Assembly: GCA_029563035.1 (NCBI GenBank)
Contig: JAKQTP010000123.1
Location: 62,001 to 126,000 of the forward strand
Direction of reading: 5' to 3'
Source of the DNA: an archaeon
GTDB taxonomy: Archaea; Iainarchaeota; Iainarchaeia; CSSED10-239
Length of the DNA stretch: 64,000 bases
Shown here: piece by piece, positions 17,138 through 26,484 of the stretch
Position numbering within the stretch: position 1 is the stretch's first letter
Layout of the letters: every line of letters starts with the position of its first letter
The notes under the pieces: model-generated
What the model saw: only the letters and a program-made list of their open reading frames with translations
Told to the model about the DNA's origin: nothing
The model's database searches: none
Position numbers and translations under genes: made by a program

Positions 17138-18145
17138 TTAAAGATCTTGTTTTTTAGAATAAACAAACATACGAATATCTTTATCATCTACGCCGCTAAG
17201 AATATAATCTAATTCATCAGCGGTTAGTTTTTCTGTATTGACCCATTGGATAAATTCTACAGGAGAAATACCTTTATGAGGTTGATCAGAATAACTTAGT
17301 TGTAATTGTAGAAGTTTAGCTTCAATTACTGGACGAATCGGTTTTTTAGGTTTTGCTTGACCACTTGCAGCTTTAAGTTCGGACATCACTTTAAACTGTT
17401 CAATTTTCTCTTTGTTTTCTGCTAGAATAGTAATTTCTTTTAAATATTCTTCTGGTGTAAGTCTTTGTAGAAGAACCTTACCATCTCTACTCGACATAGC
17501 TACACGAAGTTCTCTGGATTTTTTAAGTGTTTCTAGATCGTATTGTTCGAGAAGATCAACTATTGCTCCACGAGCAATTTTATTTTCACCAGATACACCG
17601 TTTTGTCCTCTATCAAGATCGGAGATAACGACATGCCCATTACTTACGTTTTTAACATAATAGGTTTCTTCACCAAATTCATCGAAGAATGATCTAAGTT
17701 GAGGTGATAGAGATTTTTTAGAATTAAATCCAATATCACCATCTAATCTAGCTTTCATTTCCTGAATTTTTTGTTTTGTAGATTTAGCAGGTGCACCTTG
17801 AGTAGTAACAATTTTATCTTGTACTTCGTCATTGTTATAATCTGTTAATTCTTTTGCTTGCTTCATCTGAGGATATTCTACATATTCTACTTTTTTTGAA
17901 GCAGGGATTTCTGGTTCTTGATCAAAAGAACTGGAATCTTTAATAGGCTGAAAGTTTTTAGTTCTAGTACTCAATTCTTCTAATCTTCTTTTAGCATATT
18001 CTTTTTCTGCTTCTTGTTGTACGGCTAATTTTTCCATAATAGCTTCTGGTGCTATAGGATTGACATTTCTTAGATTCTTATCAAATTGAGGTGCATTCAA
18101 TTGTGAATCAATGTCTGGATTGAAGACGTTTTGTTGTTCTTTCAT
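17138..18145 (-). CDS. Structural protein downstream of capsid, unknown
   Basis: 335 residues with a clear AAGGAG ribosome site upstream. The N-terminal 110 residues are charged and probably disordered (EAEKEYAKRRLEELSTRTKN). Residues about 135-205 form a beta-rich block (YYVKNVSNGHVVISDLDRG, then GAIVDLLEQYDLETLKKSRE). The C-terminus is helical (PVEFIQWVNTEKLTADELDY). The middle looks like a small folded domain of a head-closure or neck protein. I do not recognise a family. It lies directly downstream of the capsid terminator, so it probably has its own promoter in the 18146-18283 gap or is reached by readthrough. Confidence 0.55.
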   Translation of the reverse strand: MKEQQNVFNPDIDSQLNAPQFDKNLRNVNPIAPEAIMEKLAVQQEAEKEYAKRRLEELSTRTKNFQPIKDSSSFDQEPEIPASKKVEYVEYPQMKQAKELTDYNNDEVQDKIVTTQGAPAKSTKQKIQEMKARLDGDIGFNSKKSLSPQLRSFFDEFGEETYYVKNVSNGHVVISDLDRGQNGVSGENKIARGAIVDLLEQYDLETLKKSRELRVAMSSRDGKVLLQRLTPEEYLKEITILAENKEKIEQFKVMSELKAASGQAKPKKPIRPVIEAKLLQLQLSYSDQPHKGISPVEFIQWVNTEKLTADELDYILSGVDDKDIRMFVYSKKQDL

Positions 18146-18221
18146 TTCATTTAAACTCCTTACCCTTCTGGGTATATAATTTTACAAAAAATATAGAAAG
18201 TTTTAATAGTATTTTAAGTAT

Positions 18222-18254
18222 AAAAAAATAGGATGCTCTTTTGGAGCATCCTAT
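18222..18254 (-). terminator. Strong intrinsic terminator after major capsid gene
   Basis: Perfect 11-bp stem (arms 18228-18238 'ataggatgctc' and 18244-18254 'gagcatcctat') with a 5-base loop. On the minus strand it is followed by seven T's (plus-strand A's 18222-18228). It lies 30 bases past the capsid stop. A terminator directly after the most abundant virion gene fits the usual need to limit downstream expression. Confidence 0.93.
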
Positions 18255-18283
18255 CATTGAAGAGTATATATTGCTAAAAAATC

Positions 18284-19474
18284 TTACGCTGTCATCCAAG
18301 TTGGGACGGTAGCGCTGGATTTCATTGCAACAGCAACTGCTCTTGGGTTAAGAACGATCTGGCTAATTTGTTCTAGGAATAACCAACCATAGGAGGGATA
18401 TCCAAATACGAACTGATCAGCTGGGAATACGCTTAACTCAACGCGGACTGGCATTGCACCAAGGTAACGGCCTTCAGTTACTGCAAAAATCATACCAGCA
18501 GGAACGGAAACGCTTTCAATACCGGCTTCGTCAACACCAGCAGTTACGTAAACATTGACTCCCCAAATTGAACCAAAAATACCAGTTAGAAGTAGATCTC
18601 TTGAAGTAATAGGATCGAAATCTATAGCATTGATATTTTTCTTCAAATCGCCTAATTCAGCACGATTCATGAGGAACTTGTCTACTTGTAATCTCCAACG
18701 CTCAACTTCATATTGGAGAGTTTCTAGAGCAGACTTTGAAACTGTTCCAGTTATATTAACAACATCGTTGTTTAGAGTAGAAGCTGCATAGAGCTCTTTT
18801 AAGCCCTGGCGGTCTTCTTTTAACATAATCTGGAATGTAGTTTTGTCATGAGTACGCTCAACAACATCAAATTGTCTTTGAGCAATCTCAGACACAGTGA
18901 TCTTAGGTAGTGCAGTTACGAGAAATTCGGGTGGGAATACTCTCTGGCCGCGTACTTGAGATCCAATTGTTTGACCATCTTCGTTAGTTACAAGAGCAAC
19001 TACGTTAATATCTTTTTCGTACGAGTTAACCTGGCCTTGAGCTAAGTTATGTGTACGGAATACCTGACGAATAAATCCTTCATAGTCTAGACGATCTAGA
19101 ACAAGAGGAATCATCTCTGCACCAAAGCGAAGTCTTTCTTCAGGAAGTCCAGAAAGAGCAGCTTGGATGATTTGTTGTTTTTCTTCTGGTGTATAGTATG
19201 CCTTGTCGTGGGCAACACGTTTTTCTCTTAGTGCAGCAAAATGCTGTAATTGAGTTAGTGCATCTTTCTTGTCATAAGCTCTTAGTTGACCTTGGTCATC
19301 GAAAAGTCTGCTTGAACCTTTTTGTGCTCTACCATCAGAGGATACGCCACCATATCCTTTGGGTTCTAATAGTTCTTCACTATAAAGTCTGCTTGCTACT
19401 TTCTTGGTTTTTTCTTCAGCGGTTTTATTCATAACTTCTTTCTTTTCCAAACCTTCATTCCATATATTTGCCAT
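18284..19474 (-). CDS. Major capsid protein (HK97-fold type)
   Basis: 396 residues with an excellent GGGAGGA ribosome site. The first ~115 residues are charged and helical, consistent with a scaffold-like delta domain removed by the prohead protease. Residues about 116-220 carry 'LRFGAEMIPLVLDRLDYEGF' and 'GQRVFPPEFLVTALPKITVS', which suits an E-loop and P-domain. The C-terminal half has 'QYEVERWRLQVDKFLM' (P-domain spine helix, about 254-269), 'GSIWGVNVYVTAGV', 'MIFAVTEGRYLGAMPVR' and 'IVLNPRAVAVAM', typical A-domain strands. Position after protease, scaffold and decoration genes, plus a dedicated terminator, supports the call. A truncated paralogue lies at 50779-51594. Confidence 0.88.
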   Translation of the reverse strand: MANIWNEGLEKKEVMNKTAEEKTKKVASRLYSEELLEPKGYGGVSSDGRAQKGSSRLFDDQGQLRAYDKKDALTQLQHFAALREKRVAHDKAYYTPEEKQQIIQAALSGLPEERLRFGAEMIPLVLDRLDYEGFIRQVFRTHNLAQGQVNSYEKDINVVALVTNEDGQTIGSQVRGQRVFPPEFLVTALPKITVSEIAQRQFDVVERTHDKTTFQIMLKEDRQGLKELYAASTLNNDVVNITGTVSKSALETLQYEVERWRLQVDKFLMNRAELGDLKKNINAIDFDPITSRDLLLTGIFGSIWGVNVYVTAGVDEAGIESVSVPAGMIFAVTEGRYLGAMPVRVELSVFPADQFVFGYPSYGWLFLEQISQIVLNPRAVAVAMKSSATVPTWMTA

Positions 19475-19493
19475 GGTTTAATTCCTCCCTACC

Positions 19494-20228
19494 TTATACC
19501 AAATCTAGTTTTATATAAAGTTCGGGATCGTCGGCAGTTGGAACTTTAGTAATAAAACCTATTGCTGAAGAACCGCTAGTAGCAGTAAAATAACCAGAAC
19601 TGTTATAATAAATAGAACCATTAAGAGCATAAGCTGTGGCTGATGTAGTATCGTACTGTAGAGTAGCGATCTCACCGAAATCTTCTAATAGAGCTGCTTT
19701 GCCTGACCCAAGAGTTTGATTAATACCAGAAAGGTTAATATCTTTATACATATAAGTTACATATACAGTAGCAGTTGCACCAATACCGACTAGAGTATTT
19801 GTAATTGCGCCGCTTGTAACATCGATAGTAAAATCTGTAGTTTCGGTATATCTGCTTGCAGTAGCAGTGTCGGCTGCATTGCAAACAACATATGAACTAG
19901 CTTTTACATATGGATTTACATAGATAACATTGGGAGTGGCTGCGTTCTCACCAAATGTGTGTTCTTCTGCATAAGCTGAACGATAAAAAGTAGTAGTGTT
20001 ATCAGTAAAGAAAACGCCTATAACTTTATCGCCTGTGCTATTTACAGTTTCAACAACTACTTTACCGTTTGAATCGGTAGCTAGAGTTGCTAATTGACCT
20101 GCTACGAAAGTAGCAGTTGGGGATACATCTCTCCAACCAGTTACTGGCATATTAGAAAGGCGTCTTACACCTGTTCCATTGTTAATACCAGTTCTTCCTA
20201 TTGGAGGTAGTACACTAAAATCTGACAT
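19494..20228 (-). CDS. Head decoration-like protein
   Basis: 244 residues, Thr/Ala/Val-rich and beta-rich, without long helices. The start 'SDFSVLPPIGRTGINNGTGV' is followed by 'WRDVSPTATFVAGQLATLAT', a pattern seen in small capsid-decorating proteins. 'FTIDVTSGAITNTLVGIGAT' with 'VYVTYMYKD' forms a second beta domain. It lies immediately upstream of the capsid gene (19-base gap), the classic place for a decoration or head-stabilising protein. The call rests on location and composition, not on a recognised family. Confidence 0.6.
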   Translation of the reverse strand: MSDFSVLPPIGRTGINNGTGVRRLSNMPVTGWRDVSPTATFVAGQLATLATDSNGKVVVETVNSTGDKVIGVFFTDNTTTFYRSAYAEEHTFGENAATPNVIYVNPYVKASSYVVCNAADTATASRYTETTDFTIDVTSGAITNTLVGIGATATVYVTYMYKDINLSGINQTLGSGKAALLEDFGEIATLQYDTTSATAYALNGSIYYNSSGYFTATSGSSAIGFITKVPTADDPELYIKLDLV

Positions 20229-20246
20229 TATACATTTCTCCTATAA

Positions 20247-22376
20247 TTACTTTCCTGATCTCTGTTCTGCGTAAGCATTACGCCAGAAATCGCGATAAGT
20301 TGTGTCACTTTGTTTGGTGACTTGAGATCCACGGAGAGCGACTGAACCTTTTTCGCTCGCAGTTTTTACTTGCGGTTTAGTTTCTTCAGCTTCTTTTACA
20401 GAAGCGTTGAATTCACCGGAGTATTTCTTTGTAAAAGATGCTACTTTAATAAACTCGTCAATGTTTTGTTTTGCGAGATGATTAAAAGCTTCTGATATAA
20501 CTTCTTCTTGAGCTTTTTGATATCCATCTAAGAATGAGTTATGTGCAATAGCTTCTGCAGCTTCTTTTACTATACCAGCTTCTACCATATTTTTAACCAT
20601 TGCTTCTTTTAAAGGATTAGAAATAAGATCCTTTAACTGTTGTACTGAAGCAACTTCCATTGCAAGCTTAATTTTAGCAACAGCTTCTTCTACTTCTTGA
20701 GCTGTTTTAGTATTAGCTTGCTTTATTGTAATCATTTGTTCTTCTGCAGCTTTATTTGCAGGTTTAGAAATCTCCATTCCAGGATCCTTAGGTTGATTTC
20801 CGCCTTTCTCTCTTCCCTGACCTAGGAATTTCTCTTTTTTATCTTTAGTCATTTCTCCAGATTTCATATCTGAATCAATTTCTGTTTTTTGTTTTCCTGC
20901 CATTTCAGCATTAATATCTGAAAATTGGTATTCTTTAGGCTGCTTGAAAGGATATAGATTAGCTTTTCTAGCTTCAGCTAGTTTTGTCATTCTTTCTTTA
21001 ATTTTCTCTAGAATTTCTTCTTTAGCTTCTTTTTTACCCATTGTAGCTTTCATTGGATCTCCGCCTTCTCCTTTTCCTTGTTCAGGCTCACCTGCTTGAG
21101 CAGAAGAAACATTTACTTTTTTACCACCAGCAGCCGCATCCATAGCCATCTTTTCTGCTTTTTCTTCTACTGGTTCTTCTTTTTCTTCTTTCTCTTCTTT
21201 CTTTTCAAAAGGTTTGAGACCTTCTTCTTTCTTTTCTTCTTTAGGCTTTCCAATACCGGAAAGCATATCTTTTCCTTTTCCTATTTCGTCTTTTGCTTTG
21301 CCAATCATAGCATCGCTTTTAATAGCAGAATCTGCATCAAGTTTGCTTGAACCTCTTTCATCAAGAAACTTTTTAAGAACGTCAGTTAGCATTTTTAATG
21401 CATCTTTCAAATCGCCTTCTTTAGATCCCATTGCAAGAGGATCAGTTTCTGGCATTTCTTCTTCCATTCCTTTACCTAAACCTAGACCCATTCCTAATGA
21501 ATCTAGACCGGCTTTTTTAATTACTGCATCTGCATAGGCTTTTCTTGCTTGAGAAGCGCTATCTATAGCATAAGATAGTTGATTTAGAGAATCTGTAATG
21601 TTAGTAACAGATTCTAGCTTTCCGCTGTTTACAAGAATTTCTTCTTTTGACATAATATAAGTACTCCTAACACTATTTGTTTTACCTATACTAGCTGCTT
21701 TAGGTGACTGCATCTGTGGTTGTATATTAGGCGCATGCATTGGTTGCATTTGAACAGGTGCATTTTTAGGAGTAGCAGGTGCACTTGCTTGGCCACCAAT
21801 TGGCGCTTTTGCCATAGACGGAGCACTTGGCATTGGCATAGGCGGTGTTAATGGTTTTTGATTTACATCACTTGTTGTATCAGATTTTTTACGACCTTCT
21901 AAGAGATCTTGAAAATATTGTATTATACCTTTTTCGTCTCTAGACGGTAAAAGTTCTTTTAGGCGATCTACACGCCATCCTTTTTCATCTACTAGTTTTC
22001 GTATTAAAATATCTAAACCAAGATCTTCTAAAGATATAATATCTTCAGAGTCTTCTAGTTTTTCTAGAATTAAAATATCTTTTATATCCTGTTCTAATCT
22101 TTTTTCAGAGCGTTCATCTAATAATTGCTCAGGTGTTTTTACTGGCATTGGAGCAGCAGGACCTTTTGCTGCAGGTGGTACTCCACCACCTCCGCCGCCA
22201 CCGATAGGAGGTATTGCCCCTCCACCACCCGGCAATGGTGGTCTACCAGTACCGGCAACTCCCTTTGCATCTACATTAGTACCACCCATACCAACAGGTG
22301 TATGATCTTGAGGCATTTTATCAGGACTTAGACTTCCTTCGCCTTCTGTTGGTGTAATGGGTAATGGTTCTGCCAT
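20247..22376 (-). CDS. Large scaffold-like or internal head protein
   Basis: 709 residues of unusual composition. It has a Pro/Gly-rich N-terminus (RPPLPGGGGAIPPIGGGGGG), a first helical domain (LGLDILIRKLVDEKGWRVDR), and a long Ala/Pro/Met-rich linker. Then comes a helical part (SVTNITDSLNQLSYAIDSAS), a very charged Lys/Glu stretch near residues 375-410, and a C-terminal helical region (VQQLKDLISNPLKEAMVKNM). Low-complexity charged sequence between protease and capsid genes fits a scaffolding or core protein degraded during head maturation. The Gly/Pro N-terminus is uncommon for scaffolds. The function is inferred from position. Confidence 0.55.
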   Translation of the reverse strand: MAEPLPITPTEGEGSLSPDKMPQDHTPVGMGGTNVDAKGVAGTGRPPLPGGGGAIPPIGGGGGGGVPPAAKGPAAPMPVKTPEQLLDERSEKRLEQDIKDILILEKLEDSEDIISLEDLGLDILIRKLVDEKGWRVDRLKELLPSRDEKGIIQYFQDLLEGRKKSDTTSDVNQKPLTPPMPMPSAPSMAKAPIGGQASAPATPKNAPVQMQPMHAPNIQPQMQSPKAASIGKTNSVRSTYIMSKEEILVNSGKLESVTNITDSLNQLSYAIDSASQARKAYADAVIKKAGLDSLGMGLGLGKGMEEEMPETDPLAMGSKEGDLKDALKMLTDVLKKFLDERGSSKLDADSAIKSDAMIGKAKDEIGKGKDMLSGIGKPKEEKKEEGLKPFEKKEEKEEKEEPVEEKAEKMAMDAAAGGKKVNVSSAQAGEPEQGKGEGGDPMKATMGKKEAKEEILEKIKERMTKLAEARKANLYPFKQPKEYQFSDINAEMAGKQKTEIDSDMKSGEMTKDKKEKFLGQGREKGGNQPKDPGMEISKPANKAAEEQMITIKQANTKTAQEVEEAVAKIKLAMEVASVQQLKDLISNPLKEAMVKNMVEAGIVKEAAEAIAHNSFLDGYQKAQEEVISEAFNHLAKQNIDEFIKVASFTKKYSGEFNASVKEAEETKPQVKTASEKGSVALRGSQVTKQSDTTYRDFWRNAYAEQRSGK

Positions 22377-22457
22377 TTATATGCCTATAGGTGTTCTAAC
22401 TTGTAAAAATAGAAAAACGACCATATTTTTTAAGTTAAAAAAATCAAATTTTCTGGT

Positions 22458-23906
22458 CTATTCTTTGAGAATATCTAAAAGTGTTCTGTTTTCTTGAGTA
22501 GGTACAGAAGATTCCTGATCAACAAGAGGAATTTTTTGTGACGCTATCTCGGTAGATTCAGGTATAGGTGCATTATCTTCTTGTTCTTTAATTATAGATG
22601 GTTCTTCAGATTCACCTTCATTAATAATAATAGTAGTTGCTTTTCTATAATTATCAATTACAGAGTTAAAAGCATACTTATGAATTTCTTCTTTTCTAGA
22701 AGTTTTGATATAACCTTCTATGCTATTTAATACATAAGATTTTAAAATAGGATTCATATCTTGATTAATTACTAATGGATTAACTTTCTTTTGCCATTCA
22801 CTATAGACTTTATTTAATGTATTTATTCCCTTATAATTCTTTAGATATTTCCAAAAATCATCTGCTGCATATCTAAACATTTCTTCTAAATCATCTAGAT
22901 ACTGTTCAGAACTTAGTTTAGAAAGAAGAGTTTCTGCTTCATTTTTATTTTCTTTTTTAGCAATATTTTCGATAAGATCATCTGCATTTTCTGTGTTTTC
23001 TAAAGTATTTTTAATAGATAAGGATTCCTTATCAGTATTTATTTTAGAAACAAGCTTATCTTCTTCTATTCCAGCAGTTTTAAATAAAACATTCCATCCA
23101 GGAAGACCAGAATCTTTAAAGATATGTTTTAATGATTCTACTACTTCGTCTAGATTAAATGTTGTATGACTTGGATCTTCTGCATTAATAATATCTTTTA
23201 TTTTAGAGAAATACTTAGAAATTACATTTTCAGGATTTTCGCCTGGTGCATATGCTTTTTTCTCTGTATGTACAGATGCCTGAACATTAGATTGTTGTGT
23301 CATCCTAGAATCAGGAGTTACATTAGTAGGATCTGAGAAATATTCTACAAGCTCATTCTTAATAAATTCTATTAATTGTTCATTAGAAGTAATTTCTTCA
23401 CCAGAATTATCTAATTGTATTGAAGGTGATTTAGGTTGTGTTGATTGCATTGCAGGATCTAATGCAATTTTTTCTTTTCTTGGGATTTTGGGATCTTCTA
23501 AAGATGCAACTAAATTGTTTATTTTAGCTGCTTTTTCATAAAGAATTTGATCAATATCCATTTTTATTTCTCCTTGTGAAGATCCTTGATGTTGAAAACC
23601 TTGACCACCTGGTGATTTATAAGTAACATGAAGCTTTAATTCTTCTTCAAATGCTTTATTAGTATTATATCTAGATTTCTGTTCTTTAACAAGTTCCATA
23701 ACCTGTTTTTTGGTTTGAACAAATCTTTCATCTACTTTTTGACCATAATCAAATATTTCTACAATATATCCTTGTCCAAATTCTGAACCAGGAGCTACTT
23801 TCATAACATGAATATCTGTTCCTTGTCCAGTAGAATGAGGATTTGCAGCTGATTTAATAGGTTTGATTACTAAATACGTATCTGCACTTATTTTTATAGT
23901 AAACAT
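22458..23906 (-). CDS. Head-region protein, unknown
   Basis: 482 residues. The N-terminal ~100 residues look like a compact beta domain (FTIKISADTYLVIKPIKSAA, then GQGYIVEIFDYGQKVDERFV). The remainder is helical and acidic (YLDDLEEMFRYAADDFWKYL, VNPLVINQDMNPILKSYVLN), with low-complexity stretches, ending 'NRTLLDILKE'. It sits between the protease gene (5 bases upstream) and the scaffold-like gene, so it may be a head core or accessory scaffold protein. No catalytic motif is seen. Confidence 0.55.
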   Translation of the reverse strand: MFTIKISADTYLVIKPIKSAANPHSTGQGTDIHVMKVAPGSEFGQGYIVEIFDYGQKVDERFVQTKKQVMELVKEQKSRYNTNKAFEEELKLHVTYKSPGGQGFQHQGSSQGEIKMDIDQILYEKAAKINNLVASLEDPKIPRKEKIALDPAMQSTQPKSPSIQLDNSGEEITSNEQLIEFIKNELVEYFSDPTNVTPDSRMTQQSNVQASVHTEKKAYAPGENPENVISKYFSKIKDIINAEDPSHTTFNLDEVVESLKHIFKDSGLPGWNVLFKTAGIEEDKLVSKINTDKESLSIKNTLENTENADDLIENIAKKENKNEAETLLSKLSSEQYLDDLEEMFRYAADDFWKYLKNYKGINTLNKVYSEWQKKVNPLVINQDMNPILKSYVLNSIEGYIKTSRKEEIHKYAFNSVIDNYRKATTIIINEGESEEPSIIKEQEDNAPIPESTEIASQKIPLVDQESSVPTQENRTLLDILKE

Positions 23907-23911
23907 ATTTA

Positions 23912-24787
23912 TTAAACAAGTTTTTCAAGATTAGAAATTATTCTATCAAATTGATTAGCTATTCTTCTCTTCTCTTCTGAAGTTTTTGCCCTATCAATCA
24001 TTCCATATACTATATTAGAAATTTCTTTTGCATAAGTAGCATTTTCATCTGCTACTTTTAATAATCTACCCGGTACAAGTTCTGATATAGCATCTATAAC
24101 ATAGGCTTTGACTGCAGCGGGTGAAGTTACTACTGATAACTCAAAAAAATCAACACCCTTAAGAAGTTCTGCTACTTTTTTTCCGTTTCTTCTTCTACCG
24201 CGGTGATATTTTAAACATTCACAAATTTCTGCTTCTTTAAGTATTTCTTTTCCACATGCAGTACATACAGAATGAGTTATGGAACAACCCATAGAAACAG
24301 GTACTCGAGTAGGGTACTTTATTAAATCTCTTGCTATTTTTGGTGCTTTAATGCTATCTATTCCAAATAAAGTTGTTACATGCATATCTTCATAAGGTTT
24401 ATTTATTAATACAGCGTCGAATACCAATCCAATTGAATTTTCTATTTTATCTGATTCATGATTCTTATACATTGCTGCTGTTCTGAATGAATAATACCTT
24501 TTGATATTTTTATCTGAATTTAGATCTTCAAGTTCTGTTATATCAAAGTAATCTGAATTTTTATTTACTGCATGTTCCCATAGCGCAGATTTATTTACTT
24601 TTCCATAATAATCACCTGCATCTAATGCCCGTGTAGTAGCATATACATAATCTTCTACTGCTTTAGAAATAATCATATGATCTTTCTGGGATTCAATTAT
24701 AGAAGCAATCTTTTCTTTATCTTTAGAACTAAATTGCTTAAATTCTTGCGGCTTTAATTCACCCATTTTGTACGTAGAAGTATTCAC
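23912..24787 (-). CDS. Prohead (capsid maturation) protease
   Basis: 291 residues. The block 'YYSFRTAAMYKNHESDKIEN' then 'SIGLVFDAVLINKPYEDMHV' contains a conserved His (about 110) that is a candidate catalytic residue. 'VPVSMGCSITHSVCTACGKE' (about 163-181) contains the candidate Ser165 and the first Cys pair of a zinc ribbon completed by 'EICECLKYH'. 'FFELSVVTSPAAVKAYV' (about 214-230) is the C-terminal core strand of this protease group. The pattern vSMGC...CxxCG...C...FFElSvV.sPA is typical of large-phage head proteases. It would cleave scaffold and the capsid N-terminus. Position between portal and capsid agrees. Confidence 0.75.
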   Translation of the reverse strand: MNTSTYKMGELKPQEFKQFSSKDKEKIASIIESQKDHMIISKAVEDYVYATTRALDAGDYYGKVNKSALWEHAVNKNSDYFDITELEDLNSDKNIKRYYSFRTAAMYKNHESDKIENSIGLVFDAVLINKPYEDMHVTTLFGIDSIKAPKIARDLIKYPTRVPVSMGCSITHSVCTACGKEILKEAEICECLKYHRGRRRNGKKVAELLKGVDFFELSVVTSPAAVKAYVIDAISELVPGRLLKVADENATYAKEISNIVYGMIDRAKTSEEKRRIANQFDRIISNLEKLV

Positions 24788-24841
24788 AGTAATCTCCAGA
24801 TTATAGAATATTAAAAAAATATAAAATTATATAAAATTTTT

Positions 24842-25207
24842 TTAAGTTAAGTTAATACATTGTTGAGCTAATTCTAGAAACTCAGAAATAATATCAGATG
24901 TTGTATTATTAGTTTCCAAAACTATAGCTACACAATCATCTAATATAGAATTTACTTCTTCGACAGAAGAGCTATTTAATGCTAATTCTTTACTTATTTC
25001 TTTTACTTGAGTTTCTTGCTCAATAGAGAGACCATCTGGGAGGGCTTTATAGTAAAGTGTTTCTGCATGTTCAAAATCTAAATCGAACTTAGATTGTATA
25101 AAATCAAGAATATTATATTTATCATTATTGGAAGAAGGATCTTGTAATCTAATCCATACAATAATTTCTTTTTCTTTATCTGATGATATAAATGCAATTC
25201 TTTTCAT
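24842..25207 (-). CDS. Small helical acidic protein, unknown
   Basis: 121 residues: a short beta start (MKRIAFISSDKEKEIIVWIR) then helices (EHAETLYYKALPDGLSIEQE, EFLELAQQCINLT). It lies between the prohead protease gene and another small head-region gene, 8 bases from the latter. No motif is recognised. It could be a head-assembly accessory protein. Confidence 0.55.
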   Translation of the reverse strand: MKRIAFISSDKEKEIIVWIRLQDPSSNNDKYNILDFIQSKFDLDFEHAETLYYKALPDGLSIEQETQVKEISKELALNSSSVEEVNSILDDCVAIVLETNNTTSDIISEFLELAQQCINLT

Positions 25208-25215
25208 GATAGCAA

Positions 25216-25692
25216 TTAAATAAAATTCATCACATTCAAAATGGCCAAAAGTTCCACTTCGCCTTTTTCTATCAAGATGCTTGTCATTTCTTTAGTAATT
25301 TCAATATCGTATGTTGCTAATAGGTTTAAGAGTTCTTGTAGATATGCTACCAGTAGAAATCTTTCATAATATTCTGTTCCATTTAAAACATCTGCACATA
25401 ATGTATAGTTCATAGTAGCAATGTATTCATTATGTTTTTCACATAACCACTCAGCTTTTTCAATATCAGTCATTTTAGAAACAAGTTTCACTTGTTCTTT
25501 AAGTTTTAATTCCTCTTTAGCTAATATTTCTATTAAATCTAATTCAGTATTATCTTCTTTTGTGGAAGATTCTTTATTAGATTTTTTATTTTTCTTCTCT
25601 TCCCTAATAAACTTTTTTAATTCTTTTTGAACTTGAAGTTGTAATTCTTCTTTGGAACTTAATTTGAAATCTTCATTTTTCTTCTTAGCCAT
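25216..25692 (-). CDS. Charged helical protein, unknown
   Basis: 158 residues. The N-terminal 60 are extremely Lys/Glu-rich (QKELKKFIREEKKNKKSNKE), probably a coiled coil or disordered tail. The C-terminal part is helical with a hydrophobic core (LLVAYLQELLNLLATYDIEI, VELLAILNVMNFI). The next gene downstream begins 8 bases after its stop. No family is recognised; a head-assembly role is inferred only from location. Confidence 0.55.
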   Translation of the reverse strand: MAKKKNEDFKLSSKEELQLQVQKELKKFIREEKKNKKSNKESSTKEDNTELDLIEILAKEELKLKEQVKLVSKMTDIEKAEWLCEKHNEYIATMNYTLCADVLNGTEYYERFLLVAYLQELLNLLATYDIEITKEMTSILIEKGEVELLAILNVMNFI

Positions 25693-25707
25693 AATGCCTC
25701 CAATAGA

Positions 25708-26121
25708 CTACTTATGGGTATGCATATCCCTTAAATGTTTTTTAGCTTCTTCTTCTGTTTTATGAGAAGATATAATATGTCCATCATTGTGATCTTTGAT
25801 GCACCACTCAGCTTTTTCTCCTTGACTATTCTTATGTCCAGGGCAATGAGATACAAAACTATATTTATAAATTTGAGATGTAAGATAAGCTATCTTTCTT
25901 TTTAGAAGATTTTCGTATACAGAAGCGTAATTATATTGAGTATCTTCTTTTTCCTTTATGAATTGATCTGTATTTTTTTGCATTTCTAAACCTTCCTCTA
26001 AATTAGTAAGAGAGATAGGCGATTGGTTAGAAGAAATAGGATTATTTTGCGGTTCTTCTGTTTGACTTATTTCTGCTAATTTCTTGTATATCTTATTTAC
26101 TAGATTAATATGATTATACAT
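25708..26121 (-). CDS. Small protein with Cys/His C-terminal motif
   Basis: 137 residues. The helical N-terminus (NHINLVNKIYKKLAEIS) and polar linker lead to a compact C-terminus: 'VSHCPGHKNSQGEKAEWCIK', then 'HIISSHKTEEEAKKHLRDMH'. The last part matches a recurrent small phage domain of the form 'aeWcI...tGkiisshkTeeeAkkHLrdM'. The Cys and His residues could bind a metal. It overlaps the upstream gene by 8 bases. Function unknown; probably a head-region accessory. Confidence 0.6.
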   Translation of the reverse strand: MYNHINLVNKIYKKLAEISQTEEPQNNPISSNQSPISLTNLEEGLEMQKNTDQFIKEKEDTQYNYASVYENLLKRKIAYLTSQIYKYSFVSHCPGHKNSQGEKAEWCIKDHNDGHIISSHKTEEEAKKHLRDMHTHK

Positions 26122-26482
26122 AATTTAAACAATATATGCTTATACTACCACTAGCGCTGCCGCTTACACCTTTTATAAGTAAATAAGAAGGTTGTGGTTC
26201 TAGAAATTCTTTTCCAATAAGATCTCTTTGTATAAAAAAATCATCATTTAAGATTCTAACACCTGCAAAATTAGTTTGGCTTGTTTGAAATTCTTTTAAT
26301 TCTTGTCTAGTTATAAAATTGAATTCTACTGTTATACCAGAAGTATTTTTAAAATAAATAACAGTTGGTTTTGTACCTTGACTCCAACGACCAGTAGACG
26401 TTATTTCCATTTCGCAGTTGTATACCTGATAAGTATGAGTACTTAATCCTGTACTAGTAACAGTTATAATTTTATTCTTCAC
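26114..26482 (-). CDS. Beta-rich small virion protein
   Basis: 122 residues with strand-rich character throughout: 'MKNKIITVTSTGLSTHTYQV', 'TVIYFKNTSGITVEFNFITR', 'PSYLLIKGVSGSASGSISIY'. It begins 2 bases after the portal gene ends, so it is probably made with the portal. The composition fits a small capsid-associated or connector beta-sandwich protein. No family is recognised. Confidence 0.55.
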   Translation of the reverse strand: MKNKIITVTSTGLSTHTYQVYNCEMEITSTGRWSQGTKPTVIYFKNTSGITVEFNFITRQELKEFQTSQTNFAGVRILNDDFFIQRDLIGKEFLEPQPSYLLIKGVSGSASGSISIYCLNYV

Positions 26483-26484
26483 AA

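Noticed and set aside
21078..21537. Two plus-strand Phe/Ser-rich reading frames
   Set aside because: They are shadows of the Lys/Glu-rich low-complexity part of the scaffold-like gene on the other strand.
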